NCBI GenBank assembly: GCA_024278215.1
Contig: JAJRTR010000165.1
Coordinates: forward strand, 1 to 57,205
Direction of reading: 5' to 3'
DNA length: 57,205 bases
Source of the DNA: a bacterium
Lineage (GTDB): Bacteria; UBP15; UBA6099; JAJRTR01
Shown: positions 1 to 7,923 of the stretch, one piece after another
Layout: each line of letters begins with the position of its first letter
Position numbering within the stretch: the first letter of the stretch is position 1
Notes under the pieces: model-generated
Told to the model about the DNA's origin: nothing
The model's input: the letters and a program-made list of their open reading frames with translations, nothing else
The model's database searches: none
Made by a program: the position numbers and the translations under genes

Positions 1-531
1 CGCTTTCCTTATTCTTTCGAGGGTGACGCGGGTGAGTCCGCAGTGGACGGTGATGAAGTCCACGCCCTGCTCGGCCTGTTGTTCGATGATGTCGAAGAGT
101 TGCTCGGGGTCGAATTTCGGCTTTATTTTCCCGCCGCCTGTCGCGGTTACGAAGACTTCATAGATGGGCACGGTGCCGAGTGGTTTGGGGCATTTGTCGA
201 GGATCGCCTGTCTTATGCGCGGTATGTTACCGCCTGTGCTGAGGTCCATAATCGCGTCGGCTTTCGCGTCGAGCGCGGCGTGGAGTTTTTTTATCTCGTT
301 TTTGAGCGAATTGCGGTCTTTGGATGTCCCGATATTCGCATTGACTTTTGTGCGAAGTCCTGTACCGATGCCTTCGACATCGAGTCCTTTGCGACATTTG
401 TTTTTGGGTATCACGATCCGGCCGGCGGCGATGCCGTCGCGAACGAATTCCGGCGCGACGCCGTCTTTTTTCGCGACTGCCTTCATTTCAGGCGTGATCG
501 TTCCTTTTCTCGCTTTGTCTATAAGTGTCAT
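1..531 (-). CDS. thiC: Phosphomethylpyrimidine synthase ThiC, C-terminus cut off by window edge
   Basis: Radical-SAM enzyme that converts aminoimidazole ribotide to hydroxymethylpyrimidine phosphate, the pyrimidine half of thiamine. The 177 N-terminal residues are in the window; the frame runs off the left edge with no stop. Family hallmarks are visible: VNANIGTS at residues 63-70, IMDLSTGG at 94-101, and the TVHCG stretch near residue 165. The ATG at 531 is preceded by a good GGAGGA ribosome site. It is the last visible gene of the TPP-riboswitch operon, 97 bp downstream of thiS. The C-terminal CxxCxxxxC cluster motif lies outside the window, so catalytic integrity cannot be judged. Confidence 0.93.
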   Translation of the reverse strand, partial: MTLIDKARKGTITPEMKAVAKKDGVAPEFVRDGIAAGRIVIPKNKCRKGLDVEGIGTGLRTKVNANIGTSKDRNSLKNEIKKLHAALDAKADAIMDLSTGGNIPRIRQAILDKCPKPLGTVPIYEVFVTATGGGKIKPKFDPEQLFDIIEQQAEQGVDFITVHCGLTRVTLERIRKA

Positions 532-628
532 GTTCGTCCTCCGTTATTTGGCAATCTGATTTCTAACCCGGCAGAGCCCTGCAAAGACATACATTACAGA
601 CTTGACACGACACCAGCCCCGGCCATCT

Positions 629-844
629 TCAGCCGCCTTCGATAAACTTTACTATCTGTATTATGTCGCCGTTTTCGACTGTTATGTTTTTGTTATCGCG
701 TTGTTTCAGCACTCTCTTGTTGTGCTCTACAATCGCCGTTTTGGTTTGTACTTCGAGATGCTCCAGCAGGCCGTCTATTGTGAGGCCGGCGGGGATGCAC
801 ATTCCTTCTCCGTCTACTGTTACATTTATAATTTTGTCTTTCAT
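629..844 (-). CDS. thiS: Sulfur carrier protein ThiS
   Basis: Small ubiquitin-fold sulfur carrier, 71 residues, ending in the diagnostic Gly-Gly that is thiocarboxylated to supply sulfur for the thiazole ring. The fold signature V-x-N-G-D-I-I near the C-terminus is present. The ATG at 844 lies 5 bp after the stop of the upstream ThiD2-like gene with no clear ribosome site, so translation is probably coupled. A TTG 12 bp earlier would overlap that gene. No thiG, thiF or thiH is seen in the visible part of the operon; they may lie beyond the left edge. Confidence 0.88.
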   Translation of the reverse strand: MKDKIINVTVDGEGMCIPAGLTIDGLLEHLEVQTKTAIVEHNKRVLKQRDNKNITVENGDIIQIVKFIEGG

Positions 845-849
845 TGTTT

Positions 850-1287
850 TCAACAATTGTTATGTGCCGTGAACAGTGGAGTGATTTCCTTTTCCATGTC
901 GTAGATTTTAAAACGCAATTCGCCGAAATGAGCGGCGGCGGTGGGTGAAAGGAGTTTCGAGAATTCTTCCAGAGCGCGGGTGGCTTCCTGCGCCCGCTTG
1001 AAGTTTGCTGCGACGACGCCGGAGATCGACTCACGGTTTGTGGCGGGCGGCGCGTTGCGTGCGACGTCGCCCGCGGAGTCGCGTGCCGACGTGAGAGCGG
1101 CATCGCCGCCCGGCAGCATCGCCGCGCCGGTTCTCAGGCTGTGGCGTATGTCTCTAAGTGCGGCGGCGGCTTTTTCCCCGTCGCAGACGAAACGCACCGC
1201 ATCTTCGACGACCCTGATACCTTCGACAGCCCTGTTCAGGTTGGCGTCGATGGCTCTGAGCAGTTTTTTATTTTCGTTTTCAGCCAT
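850..1287 (-). CDS. ThiD2-domain protein (thiamine-phosphate synthase-associated)
   Basis: A 145-residue helical protein matching the domain found N-terminal to ThiE in many planctomycete-type thiamine phosphate synthases (ThiD2 family). Conserved features are DANLNRAVEGIRVVEDAVRF near the N-terminus, a central RDSAGDV (family R-D-x-x-G-D-V), and ANFKRAQEATRALEEF. Here it stands alone without the ThiE barrel. The ATG at 1287 lies right after a hairpin-plus-T-run that follows a TPP riboswitch. AGGGGC on the 3' side of that hairpin is the only plausible ribosome site. The exact reaction of the family is unsettled; a thiamine-synthesis role rests on homology and on the riboswitch operon. Confidence 0.8.
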   Translation of the reverse strand: MAENENKKLLRAIDANLNRAVEGIRVVEDAVRFVCDGEKAAAALRDIRHSLRTGAAMLPGGDAALTSARDSAGDVARNAPPATNRESISGVVAANFKRAQEATRALEEFSKLLSPTAAAHFGELRFKIYDMEKEITPLFTAHNNC

Positions 1288-1288
1288 C

Positions 1289-1312
1289 AAAAAAGCCCCT
1301 GCGCCGGGGGCT
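1289..1312 (-). terminator. Riboswitch expression-platform hairpin (intrinsic terminator)
   Basis: On the minus strand AGCCCC pairs with GGGGCT around a short loop and is followed by six T, 1 nt before the ATG of the ThiD2 gene. It lies just downstream of the TPP aptamer, so ligand-controlled premature termination is the likely mechanism. The 3' arm also carries the only Shine-Dalgarno-like sequence. Confidence 0.8.
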
Positions 1313-1330
1313 TGTCGTATGTTGTTTCCA

Positions 1331-1410
1331 GACCGCTTTCCTCTCGCCGGCATTATCCGTATCAGGTTCGAGGGGTCTGTTCTCAGCCGTTTTCCGGCAC
1401 CCCCAGCGGA
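1331..1410 (-). ncRNA. TPP riboswitch (THI element)
   Basis: On the minus strand the conserved THI-box blocks occur in order: GGGGGTGCC, GGCTGAGA, ACCCCTCGAACCTGAT, GGATAATGCC, then a closing arm GCGAGAGGAAAGCGG. These are the hallmark elements of the thiamine-pyrophosphate aptamer. It precedes a terminator hairpin and the ThiD2-thiS-thiC genes, which it should repress when thiamine is plentiful. Confidence 0.95.
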
Positions 1411-1418
1411 TAATCAAC

Positions 1419-1447
1419 AGTATATCATCCGGTGATTGCTTTTTCAA
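1419..1447 (-). promoter_or_regulatory. Sigma-70-type promoter of the thiamine operon
   Basis: Minus strand: TTGAAA (-35, 1447-1442), 17-bp spacer, TATACT (-10, 1424-1419). Transcription should begin about 7 bp downstream, just ahead of the TPP aptamer. A 178-bp repeat element ends 11 bp upstream of the -35 box. Confidence 0.75.
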
Positions 1448-1458
1448 ATTACATATCC

Positions 1459-1636
1459 GAGCCAATTGTAAAATTCTGATTCTGCTGCGGTCGGCTGCTA
1501 TTGTCCATAGCTGCGTTGTCGGCGCGAAATCGTCCTCGACGTACTCTGCAAGTACGCCTGCGAGGATTTTGCACTTCCGCCTTGCTCTGAACAATTTCGC
1601 TCGACCTCGCTACGAACATAATTTTGCAATTGGCTC
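1459..1636 (+). mobile_element. MITE family A, long copy 1 (178 bp)
   Basis: Bounded by GAGCCAATTG(T/C)AAAATT and its inverse AATTTTGCAATTGGCTC (17 bp, one mismatch). Flanking 4-mers are ATCC (1455-1458) and ATCT (1637-1640), a 3-of-4 target duplication. The two halves are imperfect reverse complements, so the whole unit can fold into a long hairpin. No gene fits inside. Confidence 0.85.
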
Positions 1637-1744
1637 ATCTGTTCACAGGAGCTTGCTTCGGGTGGGTGATCGAATACCAGCAAAGTACGTTCCCTCACCA
1701 CTCACTTGCCGCGCCTTGTATTACAGGCATTCACACGATTTTTT

Positions 1745-1772
1745 ATCCGCATTGGTGAAATATGGGGGGCTA
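1745..1772 (-). repeat. Palindromic repeat family B, copy 1
   Basis: CCGCATTGGTGAAATATGGGGGGCTA. The family core is CCCGCAT - TGGTGAAAT - ATGCGGG with a CTA or TTA tail. Here the CTA is the TAG stop codon of the minus-strand GT-C gene. Other copies are at 25160, 29861 and 32490. The stem of this copy has decayed on one side. Confidence 0.6.
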
Positions 1773-3761
1773 AAGGGGCTGATCATCTCCATACTGTGCG
1801 AGAAAATCCACACATATTGACAGATAATCTTCGGGTAGCGAGCCGTCATCAATCAGTTCGGTAAATATTCTTTTTGTCCATTTTTCTCTGCCCAATTTTG
1901 CATGACAGAAGCCTATATAGAACTTAATTAACGGGTTGTCCGGATATCGAAAATTAAATTTTTTGACAAGAGTAAGCGCATCCTTGTACTTTTTGTTCTT
2001 GATCAGGGCCACACATTCTCTGATAGTGTTCCTGACTAATATTTCATTCATAAAATCTTCGTTGTTGAAGACATCTTCAAGAGAGAATACGCGAATCCGT
2101 CGGTCACGCTCCGATGGATTTGCCCTGAAGTTGTTCCACTTCGACAGATTTACTTTTTCATTGAACTGCTCTCCGGGCCACAGGTATTCCACTTCCCAGA
2201 AAAGGGGAAGAAACGTCACGCATGGATCTTCCACTGTGAATACCGGTTCCACATATTTCTGTATAAGTTCTATTGTTTCATCTATGAAAAACAATGGGAA
2301 GTGCTCGTGATGTTCTATAACGAGAAACCTGTAATTATATTTTGTATATGCGTTGGCAATATTTTTAAAAAGGCAAGGTTGAATTGCAAGGATATCTTGC
2401 CTGCTGTACAAAGATGTGAATGGAAAAGAAGTGCACAAAAACCCGTCAGTGCCCCTTGTCCGCAGATATTCAGCAGTACGGCTTATTCCGGACACAAGAC
2501 TGGTAGTTCGCAATGAATACCTTATATTTCTTGCAAGAATCCATAATAAAGCCACAACAGAAACGAACAATGGTAATTGCCCGAGAGCAACAGCGGCAAA
2601 AATCACTATCGACGGGAAAAATACAAGTATTCCGCGTGTTGCTTTCCAGGGAATGATTGTCATAAATCCCATGAAGACAAGTCCCTGTACTCCAAGGTAT
2701 ATATCAATCGGCGCGCCGCGAACGAGAAGAAACACCAGTCCGCCCGCAGCGGCGATAGTGAACGTCGGCCCCTCAGTATTCATAAACAGCATGGGGTAGA
2801 AACCGAACCGGTGTGAGGCTGGGATCTTCACGCCGGTGTCACCGGTTCTGCTGAACATATCGGCCAACCTTCTGACATTGAAGGCTATCAGGGTCACGGC
2901 TTTCTGTGAATGAGGAATTATCCCGCTTTCGGGAAATAAAAAAGCGCAGATAATAAACGGCAGGTCGCTCACCAGGATGCAGAGCATCAACATGCCGAGA
3001 ACAATCCCGATGCCTGCGGAGGTAAGACCCGGAGTTATAGTCCCGCCCGACGCAAACGCAAAGGCTGCTTCGCTAAGTATTATCAAGCCCGGCAGGAATC
3101 CGGCCCAGAAAGGATGGAACAATATTATTCCGGCGGCGAAAAAACCATATCCAGCAAGCAGGAGAAACGATGTCGGCGTGAACATAAAACCGGGGCCGCT
3201 GTGAATCAGTGCCGCCTTATGTGCTATCGAGCACAGGAGGAGTAGCTGGAAGCAAAAAGCCATGCCGGATTCGGGACCGCCGGACCGCGAATGAAGCACG
3301 TGAAGTCCGCTCACGGCCAGCATCGCCGCAGCTATCAGCCCAACTTTTTCATCGAATGCAACCGTACATGTAAAATATGCGATTGCAGGTGTCAGGCTTC
3401 CCATGATAAGAGAGGGCAATGCGATAGCTGTGTCCCTTTTCAGCCCCGACTTCAGCGCTGCCGTCAGTGCGTAAATATGCCACGCTTTGTAATACGCATA
3501 ATGTGTCGCCGGGGACGAATAATACTCTTTTTCAAGGGCTGTTCTTTCTTCTGCGTCTCTGCAGCGCCGCGTTTTCAGAAGTTCTTTCCAGTGCTTCCGC
3601 ACAAAAGCGAAGAGGTGGCGCACGGTCAGCGTTTCGCGATAGTATGCCGCCTCGTCGTACAGGAATATCCCTTTCTTGCCGAAATTCCTGACACGAAGCA
3701 GAAAACCCGCCGCTACGATTCCGATCATGATATAGATCGAATAGTTTTCAATGAAAGTCAT
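1770..3761 (-). CDS. GT-C fold membrane glycosyltransferase (GT39/ArnT-like) with TPR-like tail
   Basis: Large integral membrane protein of 663 residues from this start. About ten hydrophobic segments fill the first two thirds. An acidic pair, YDEAAYY near residue 35, lies in the first periplasmic loop after the first membrane segment, as in PMT/ArnT-type transferases that take sugars from polyprenol-phosphate carriers. The last 100 residues are soluble and look like a TPR pair (paired helices with KKYKDALTL). The ATG at 3761 has GGAA seven bases upstream; an ATG 18 bp further up (3779) has no ribosome site. It is last in a five-gene operon with a polyprenol-phosphate GT2, its likely donor supplier. 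The acceptor is unknown. Confidence 0.75.
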   Translation of the reverse strand: MTFIENYSIYIMIGIVAAGFLLRVRNFGKKGIFLYDEAAYYRETLTVRHLFAFVRKHWKELLKTRRCRDAEERTALEKEYYSSPATHYAYYKAWHIYALTAALKSGLKRDTAIALPSLIMGSLTPAIAYFTCTVAFDEKVGLIAAAMLAVSGLHVLHSRSGGPESGMAFCFQLLLLCSIAHKAALIHSGPGFMFTPTSFLLLAGYGFFAAGIILFHPFWAGFLPGLIILSEAAFAFASGGTITPGLTSAGIGIVLGMLMLCILVSDLPFIICAFLFPESGIIPHSQKAVTLIAFNVRRLADMFSRTGDTGVKIPASHRFGFYPMLFMNTEGPTFTIAAAGGLVFLLVRGAPIDIYLGVQGLVFMGFMTIIPWKATRGILVFFPSIVIFAAVALGQLPLFVSVVALLWILARNIRYSLRTTSLVSGISRTAEYLRTRGTDGFLCTSFPFTSLYSRQDILAIQPCLFKNIANAYTKYNYRFLVIEHHEHFPLFFIDETIELIQKYVEPVFTVEDPCVTFLPLFWEVEYLWPGEQFNEKVNLSKWNNFRANPSERDRRIRVFSLEDVFNNEDFMNEILVRNTIRECVALIKNKKYKDALTLVKKFNFRYPDNPLIKFYIGFCHAKLGREKWTKRIFTELIDDGSLPEDYLSICVDFLAQYGDDQPL

Positions 3762-3812
3762 TATCTGTTCCGTGCCCATATTGTTGTTTTTTTGTATGAA
3801 TGCCCGATCCGC

Positions 3813-4493
3813 CTATGTTTTTTTCAGTTTAAAAACATATCTAAGGGGAACGAAAGGAAAAGGCACAGCGGACTTTTTCTCGATCGAAAATAATCCGGCT
3901 GCCATTTCCTCGAACAACCGGGCATTGAAGGAAGTAAGGTGCCATTCGTCATCCATCCTCTGAGGCGCCCTGTAGCCGTCACGCGAACCGCCTGCGCCAG
4001 GCACAAGCGATTTGAGTGTATTTATCAGGCCTTCATTGGGGATCGTGAATACTGCCGTTCCGCCGTCCGCGAGCACCCTGTGCGCTTCGCGTATCAGTTT
4101 TGACGGGTCGAGCACATGCTCGATCACTTCAGAGCAGAAAAGCGAAGCGACGGAACCGTCCCTGAAGGGGAGTTCCTCCACAGCGGCCCTGATGAGACAG
4201 GCTTTGCCTGTCGCCCGTTGCGCCGCCTTTGCGAGTATAAATTCCGATATATCCACTCCAATGTAATCAAAGCCATCGAAGTATGCAATCAGGTTGCCCG
4301 CGCCGCAACCGAGGTCGACAATCGTTTTGTCCTGCGACTTGTCGAACATCGCGCGCACCTTCCGGCAACGCAGCTTTTCGACATTTCTTATTATGAACGA
4401 AGGATGATGATGATATTCATCCGGATCATATTTTTGTATCATCTCCTCGTTCCAGGAAATGAAATTATCTTTGTCGGGTCTCGGTCGGCCCAT
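3813..4493 (-). CDS. Class I SAM-dependent methyltransferase
   Basis: 226 residues from the ATG at 4493, whose A overlaps the TAA of the upstream gene (TAATG) and which has GGAG 8 bp away, so translation is coupled. An in-frame upstream extension to 4544 is less likely. The SAM-binding motif I is VDLGCGAGN, followed by the acidic strand end GVDIS, the motif CSEVIEHVLDP, and a post-motif III VLADGGTAVFTIPN. This is the Methyltransf_11 pattern. It is the third of three consecutive methyltransferases in a glycan operon. The substrate may be a sugar or lipid intermediate; none can be assigned. Confidence 0.8.
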   Translation of the reverse strand: MGRPRPDKDNFISWNEEMIQKYDPDEYHHHPSFIIRNVEKLRCRKVRAMFDKSQDKTIVDLGCGAGNLIAYFDGFDYIGVDISEFILAKAAQRATGKACLIRAAVEELPFRDGSVASLFCSEVIEHVLDPSKLIREAHRVLADGGTAVFTIPNEGLINTLKSLVPGAGGSRDGYRAPQRMDDEWHLTSFNARLFEEMAAGLFSIEKKSAVPFPFVPLRYVFKLKKT

Positions 4494-5377
4494 TATTCTT
4501 GCTCCGGTATCTTTTCTGCGACTGCTATAAGCGAACTGCCCCACGGCAGGCTTACGTACATTATAATAAATGCTTCCAGATACATGATTGCAGTTAATAT
4601 CCTATTGAGAAACGGTGAGATGTCCACCGCGTCGCTTTTTCTGATATCCGTGTTTTCACTCCTGTACTTCGGCGACAACTTTCGTGTCAGGTACACGAGC
4701 GGGTGCAGCAGGAACACATAGTAGCTCATTGTCACAACCCGGAAACCGGCACCCTCGAGCAGGTCCTTAAGTTCCTGCTTTTCGTATCTTCTCTTGTGGC
4801 AATAGAACTCGTCGTAGTAGCTCCAGAGATTCTTTCCTGCCGGCACTGTAATGAAAAGCATCCCCTTGCTTTTCAGCGCGTTCCTGATATTCTCCAGAAC
4901 TTTTCTGTCGTCCTCGATATGCTCGAGCACGTCGAACAGCCCGACAGCGTCATATTCGTCCCTGAAGGGCAATGCGTTAAGGTCGATCCTGAAGAACCGA
5001 GCCTGGCTCTTGCGGCGCGCGAAGGTAATCGCGTCCATAAATATGTCGCCGCCCTCGAGCGGTATGCCGCGCCGATTTATATACTCGACAACATTCCCCG
5101 ATCCGCAACCCAGTTCTATCAGCCTGTCGCCTTCGACGTAGTTGTCGCGTATCAGGTTATAGAGTATTCGTTTCCTGCCGTTGTGCCAGAAGTGGTTGCT
5201 CTCTTTTTCGTGGAACTCCTCGAAAAAACTCTCCTCGAAACCGTCCCGGTTGTCTTCCTCGGACAATGTCAGGACAGGCACTGAATCGACGACAGGGTAA
5301 GCTCTGTCGCATTCCACGCAGAAAAAAGAGTCTTCGCGAGGGTCCAGTTCTTTCCTGCAATGGGGACAGACAATCAT
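4493..5377 (-). CDS. Methyltransferase with N-terminal zinc-ribbon
   Basis: 294 residues. The N-terminus has a two-knuckle zinc-ribbon (CPHC at 4-7, CVEC at 20-23) like Trm112-type domains often fused to SAM methyltransferases of surface-polysaccharide loci. The SAM motif ELGCGSGN follows near residue 90, then DVLEHIEDD and the GMLFITVPAG strand. The C-terminal quarter holds two hydrophobic stretches (YVFLLHPLVYL and ILTAIMYLEAFIIMYVSLPW), suggesting membrane association. AGGAAC lies upstream of the ATG. Its stop overlaps the start of the next methyltransferase. Confidence 0.8.
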   Translation of the reverse strand: MIVCPHCRKELDPREDSFFCVECDRAYPVVDSVPVLTLSEEDNRDGFEESFFEEFHEKESNHFWHNGRKRILYNLIRDNYVEGDRLIELGCGSGNVVEYINRRGIPLEGGDIFMDAITFARRKSQARFFRIDLNALPFRDEYDAVGLFDVLEHIEDDRKVLENIRNALKSKGMLFITVPAGKNLWSYYDEFYCHKRRYEKQELKDLLEGAGFRVVTMSYYVFLLHPLVYLTRKLSPKYRSENTDIRKSDAVDISPFLNRILTAIMYLEAFIIMYVSLPWGSSLIAVAEKIPEQE

Positions 5378-5451
5378 CTTTGGCGGGGTTCCTCTATTGT
5401 TTTACTCCTTGTTGCATTCCGTCTTGTTCGTTGTTCCCGCCGATGTCGGAG

Positions 5452-6480
5452 TCAAGTGTCATCGCGGCCCGACACCGGTGAACCATACGGGTTGGAACGT
5501 GCCACCCCGGTCCAGCTGTTTTTGTTCCTGTGCACAAGTTCGAGGTCTTCCATTTTCTCTTTATCGAACCATGACCGGAAATCTTCTTTTTTGATATAGA
5601 AGGCGACCGGTGCCGTCAGATGATCGTGGACTACCACGTGTGTATGTGCAAAGTTTCTTCTGGAGAGCCAATACATATACGGGAAATAGGGCAGTCTCTT
5701 TTTCAGAAAAGCGATATTTTTTACTCCTGTGGGATAGTAGAAGATTTTAAGTATCGGCTGTAAGAAAAGAGTGATTGCGAATGAAATCGCCGACAGAATA
5801 CCCGTGGGAAGTTTAGATGTGAAATTCTTGCGAAGGGGGTTGACCCAGTTTACGATCCACTCGTTATTTTCATAACCGTATACCCAGGCGTGGGCGGTCC
5901 CGCCGGGTTTCAGAGCTTTGCAAACCGAGTGGAAACAGCCCTCGGGGTCCGTCGTATGATGCAACACACCTATACTGTAGAAAAGGTCGAATTCGCGGTC
6001 GAACGGGAGATTCGCCAAGTCTGCCTGTATCACGTGCGCGTTGGGCTTGTTTTTCACAGTCCGGTAGGCGGTATCCACAGAACTGCTGATGTCCACACCT
6101 ACCGCCTCTTCGGCTCCGAACTCGGCCGCGTAGTATAGAAATCTTGCCATACCACAACCTGCATCCAGCACCTTTTTGCCCTTGAAGTCGTCTTCCTTCA
6201 AAGGATAGACCCAATTCAGGAATTCTTCCTTATAGAAGGAATACATCTCTTTGAACATGGTCCACTGGTTGCCGAAATTCTCGGATGTTTTCGAGACTGC
6301 GGGGTCTTCATGCGAATCAAGTATTCTCGGAATGAAATCTGTAATTTTGTATATTTTGCCGCAGCTGTCGCAGGTGAGGGTGCCGCTTCTGATCTCGCCG
6401 TCGGCCGTTTTGTCGACTATCACAGAGAAATCTGATTTGCAATGCGGACAACAGATAAGTTCGAGCAGTTTCTCTTTCAT
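5452..6480 (-). CDS. Methyltransferase with N-terminal Trm112-like zinc-ribbon
   Basis: 342 residues. CPHC (11-14) and CDSC (37-40) form a zinc-ribbon. A class I SAM fold follows, with VLDAGCGMARFL (motif I), GVDIS, and SIGVLHHTTDPEGCF, typical of UbiE/COQ5-like enzymes. A hydrophobic segment (about residues 228-245) and an aromatic-rich tail suggest membrane contact. Architecture resembles the neighbouring 4493-5377 gene but the sequences are diverged, so they are paralogues or separate recruits, not a recent duplication. It is second in the operon, 30 bp after the GT2 gene. Substrate unknown. Confidence 0.8.
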   Translation of the reverse strand: MKEKLLELICCPHCKSDFSVIVDKTADGEIRSGTLTCDSCGKIYKITDFIPRILDSHEDPAVSKTSENFGNQWTMFKEMYSFYKEEFLNWVYPLKEDDFKGKKVLDAGCGMARFLYYAAEFGAEEAVGVDISSSVDTAYRTVKNKPNAHVIQADLANLPFDREFDLFYSIGVLHHTTDPEGCFHSVCKALKPGGTAHAWVYGYENNEWIVNWVNPLRKNFTSKLPTGILSAISFAITLFLQPILKIFYYPTGVKNIAFLKKRLPYFPYMYWLSRRNFAHTHVVVHDHLTAPVAFYIKKEDFRSWFDKEKMEDLELVHRNKNSWTGVARSNPYGSPVSGRDDT

Positions 6481-6510
6481 ACTTTACTTTCGCGTGTTGT
6501 AATAACGGCT

Positions 6511-7482
6511 TCAATCCAGGTTTATGCGGTATTTTATAAAGTATGCCTGCTTATCCTGCGACTCGAAATACGTCCGCATGATCAGTTCGGCGAGCAGGCC
6601 CATCATAATAAACTGGAAACCCAGGATAGCAAGGAAAACAGCGAGCAGTATCTTCGGATTATTATGCACCGGAAAGCCGAGAATATAACGGTCGTAAAGA
6701 GAGAAGGCTCCGAAAAACACTCCCAGCAGTCCAAGCAATCCACCGACAGAACCGAAAAGGTAGGCCGGTTTTGCAATGAAACTGCCCATGAATTTTACAG
6801 TGAAGAGGTCGAGAATAACCTTGAAGATTCTCGTGAGGCCGTAATTGGATTTCCCTGCCGTCCTCGGCCTGTGGTTCACCGGTATTTCTATTATTTCGGC
6901 CCCTACCTGCTGGGCATAAAGCGGAATGAAACGGTGCATCTCCCCATACAGCCGCACATTTCCGAGCACTTCCCTTCGGTACGCCTTCAGCGAACAGCCA
7001 TAATCGTGCAGATGAAGTCCGCCGATAACCGATATCATCCAGTTTGCGAAAAAAGAAGGCAGTTTCTTGCTCAGAAACGGGTCCTTCCTGTCCTTTCGCC
7101 AACCGCTCACCACGTCATAGCCTTCGTCTATCAGGTCGAGCAACCGCTTGATATCCGCCGGGTCGTTCTGGAGATCGGTGTCGATAGTAATCAGCACAGC
7201 GCCGGTCGCATGATTGATCGCCGCCGACACAGCCGCCGTCTGTCCGAAATTACGCGTGAATGAAATTACCTTAACCCTTTCATCTTTTTCAGCCAGGCGC
7301 GTCAGTATCTCACGGCTGCTGTCCCTGCTGCCGTCGTCGACATAAACAATCTCGAAAGAACGGTCGAGTTTTTCCAGTTCCTCAAACAGTTCGGCATGGA
7401 AACGCTCCAGGTTCTCAGCCTCGTTGTAAACAGGGCCGAGTATCGAAATATCCAACTGTTTTTTCCCTTCGGAACTTTCCAT
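6511..7482 (-). CDS. Polyprenol-phosphate sugar transferase, GT2 (DPM1/ArnC/GtrB type)
   Basis: Transfers a sugar from a nucleotide donor to a polyprenyl phosphate on the inner face of the membrane. The N-terminal GT-A domain shows PVYNEAENL, VDDGSRDSS, and DTDLQNDP (DXD region), with NFGQTAAV between. The central HDYGCSLKAYRRE and RPRTAGKSNYG motifs are diagnostic of dolichol-phosphate-mannose-synthase-like proteins. Two C-terminal membrane helices (YLFGSVGGLLGLLGVFFGAF and ILLAVFLAILGFQFIMMGLL) complete the GtrB-like layout. I use the ATG at 7482; an ATG 42 bp upstream lacks a ribosome site. It is the first gene of the operon and probably feeds the GT-C enzyme at its end. Confidence 0.88.
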   Translation of the reverse strand: MESSEGKKQLDISILGPVYNEAENLERFHAELFEELEKLDRSFEIVYVDDGSRDSSREILTRLAEKDERVKVISFTRNFGQTAAVSAAINHATGAVLITIDTDLQNDPADIKRLLDLIDEGYDVVSGWRKDRKDPFLSKKLPSFFANWMISVIGGLHLHDYGCSLKAYRREVLGNVRLYGEMHRFIPLYAQQVGAEIIEIPVNHRPRTAGKSNYGLTRIFKVILDLFTVKFMGSFIAKPAYLFGSVGGLLGLLGVFFGAFSLYDRYILGFPVHNNPKILLAVFLAILGFQFIMMGLLAELIMRTYFESQDKQAYFIKYRINLD

Positions 7483-7527
7483 AAGTGTCCAATCCGGCAG
7501 CCGACAAAAAAAACACATTATCATTAG

Positions 7528-7555
7528 ATTATGTCGAGTACAGTATATATCACAA
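7528..7555 (-). promoter_or_regulatory. Candidate promoter of the glycan operon
   Basis: Minus strand: TTGTGA (7555-7550), 16-bp spacer, CATAAT (7533-7528). It sits 45 bp upstream of the chosen start of the GT2 gene, with no better match between. Assigned from sequence alone. Confidence 0.5.
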
Positions 7556-7661
7556 CCGCGTTCGTCTACAATCGACGCGTAGAAAAAAGGAAATAAATAA
7601 CAGGACGACAGACATCCGGATTATTGACACACATTATCGCAAAATATAATATTGTGTAAAG

Positions 7662-7839
7662 AAGCCAATTGCAAAATTCTGATTCTGCTGCGGTCGGCTA
7701 CTATTGTCCATAGCGGCGTTGTCGGCGTGAAATCGTCCTCGACATACTCTACAAGTACGTCTGCGAGGATTTTACACCTACGCCTTGCTCTGAACAATTC
7801 CGCTCGACCTCGCTACGAACATAATTTTGCAATTGGCTC
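7662..7839 (+). mobile_element. MITE family A, long copy 2 (178 bp)
   Basis: Same termini and internal fold-back as copy 1 (left tip AAGCC instead of GAGCC). It is flanked by a perfect AAAG duplication (7658-7661 and 7840-7843). It lies between the divergent glycan operon and the transglutaminase gene. Confidence 0.88.
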
Positions 7840-7923
7840 AAAGTAAAGAATCTGAACAACGCAACCCGGCACCGTATATTGTATGCACGAAAAAAAAGTC
7901 CCGAACTGTCGAGGTTATTACTC

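Noticed and set aside
603-616. TTGACACGACACCA shared with 20366-20379
   Set aside because: Only 14 bp long; the flanks do not match and it cannot be shown to be a real repeat.
1459-1636. Short open frames inside MITE copies
   Set aside because: Copies differ by substitutions that break the frames. The element is better explained as non-coding foldback DNA.
1459-7839. Composite transposon formed by MITE copies 1 and 2
   Set aside because: No transposase and different flanking 4-mers at the outer ends (ATCC and AAAG), so the copies inserted separately.
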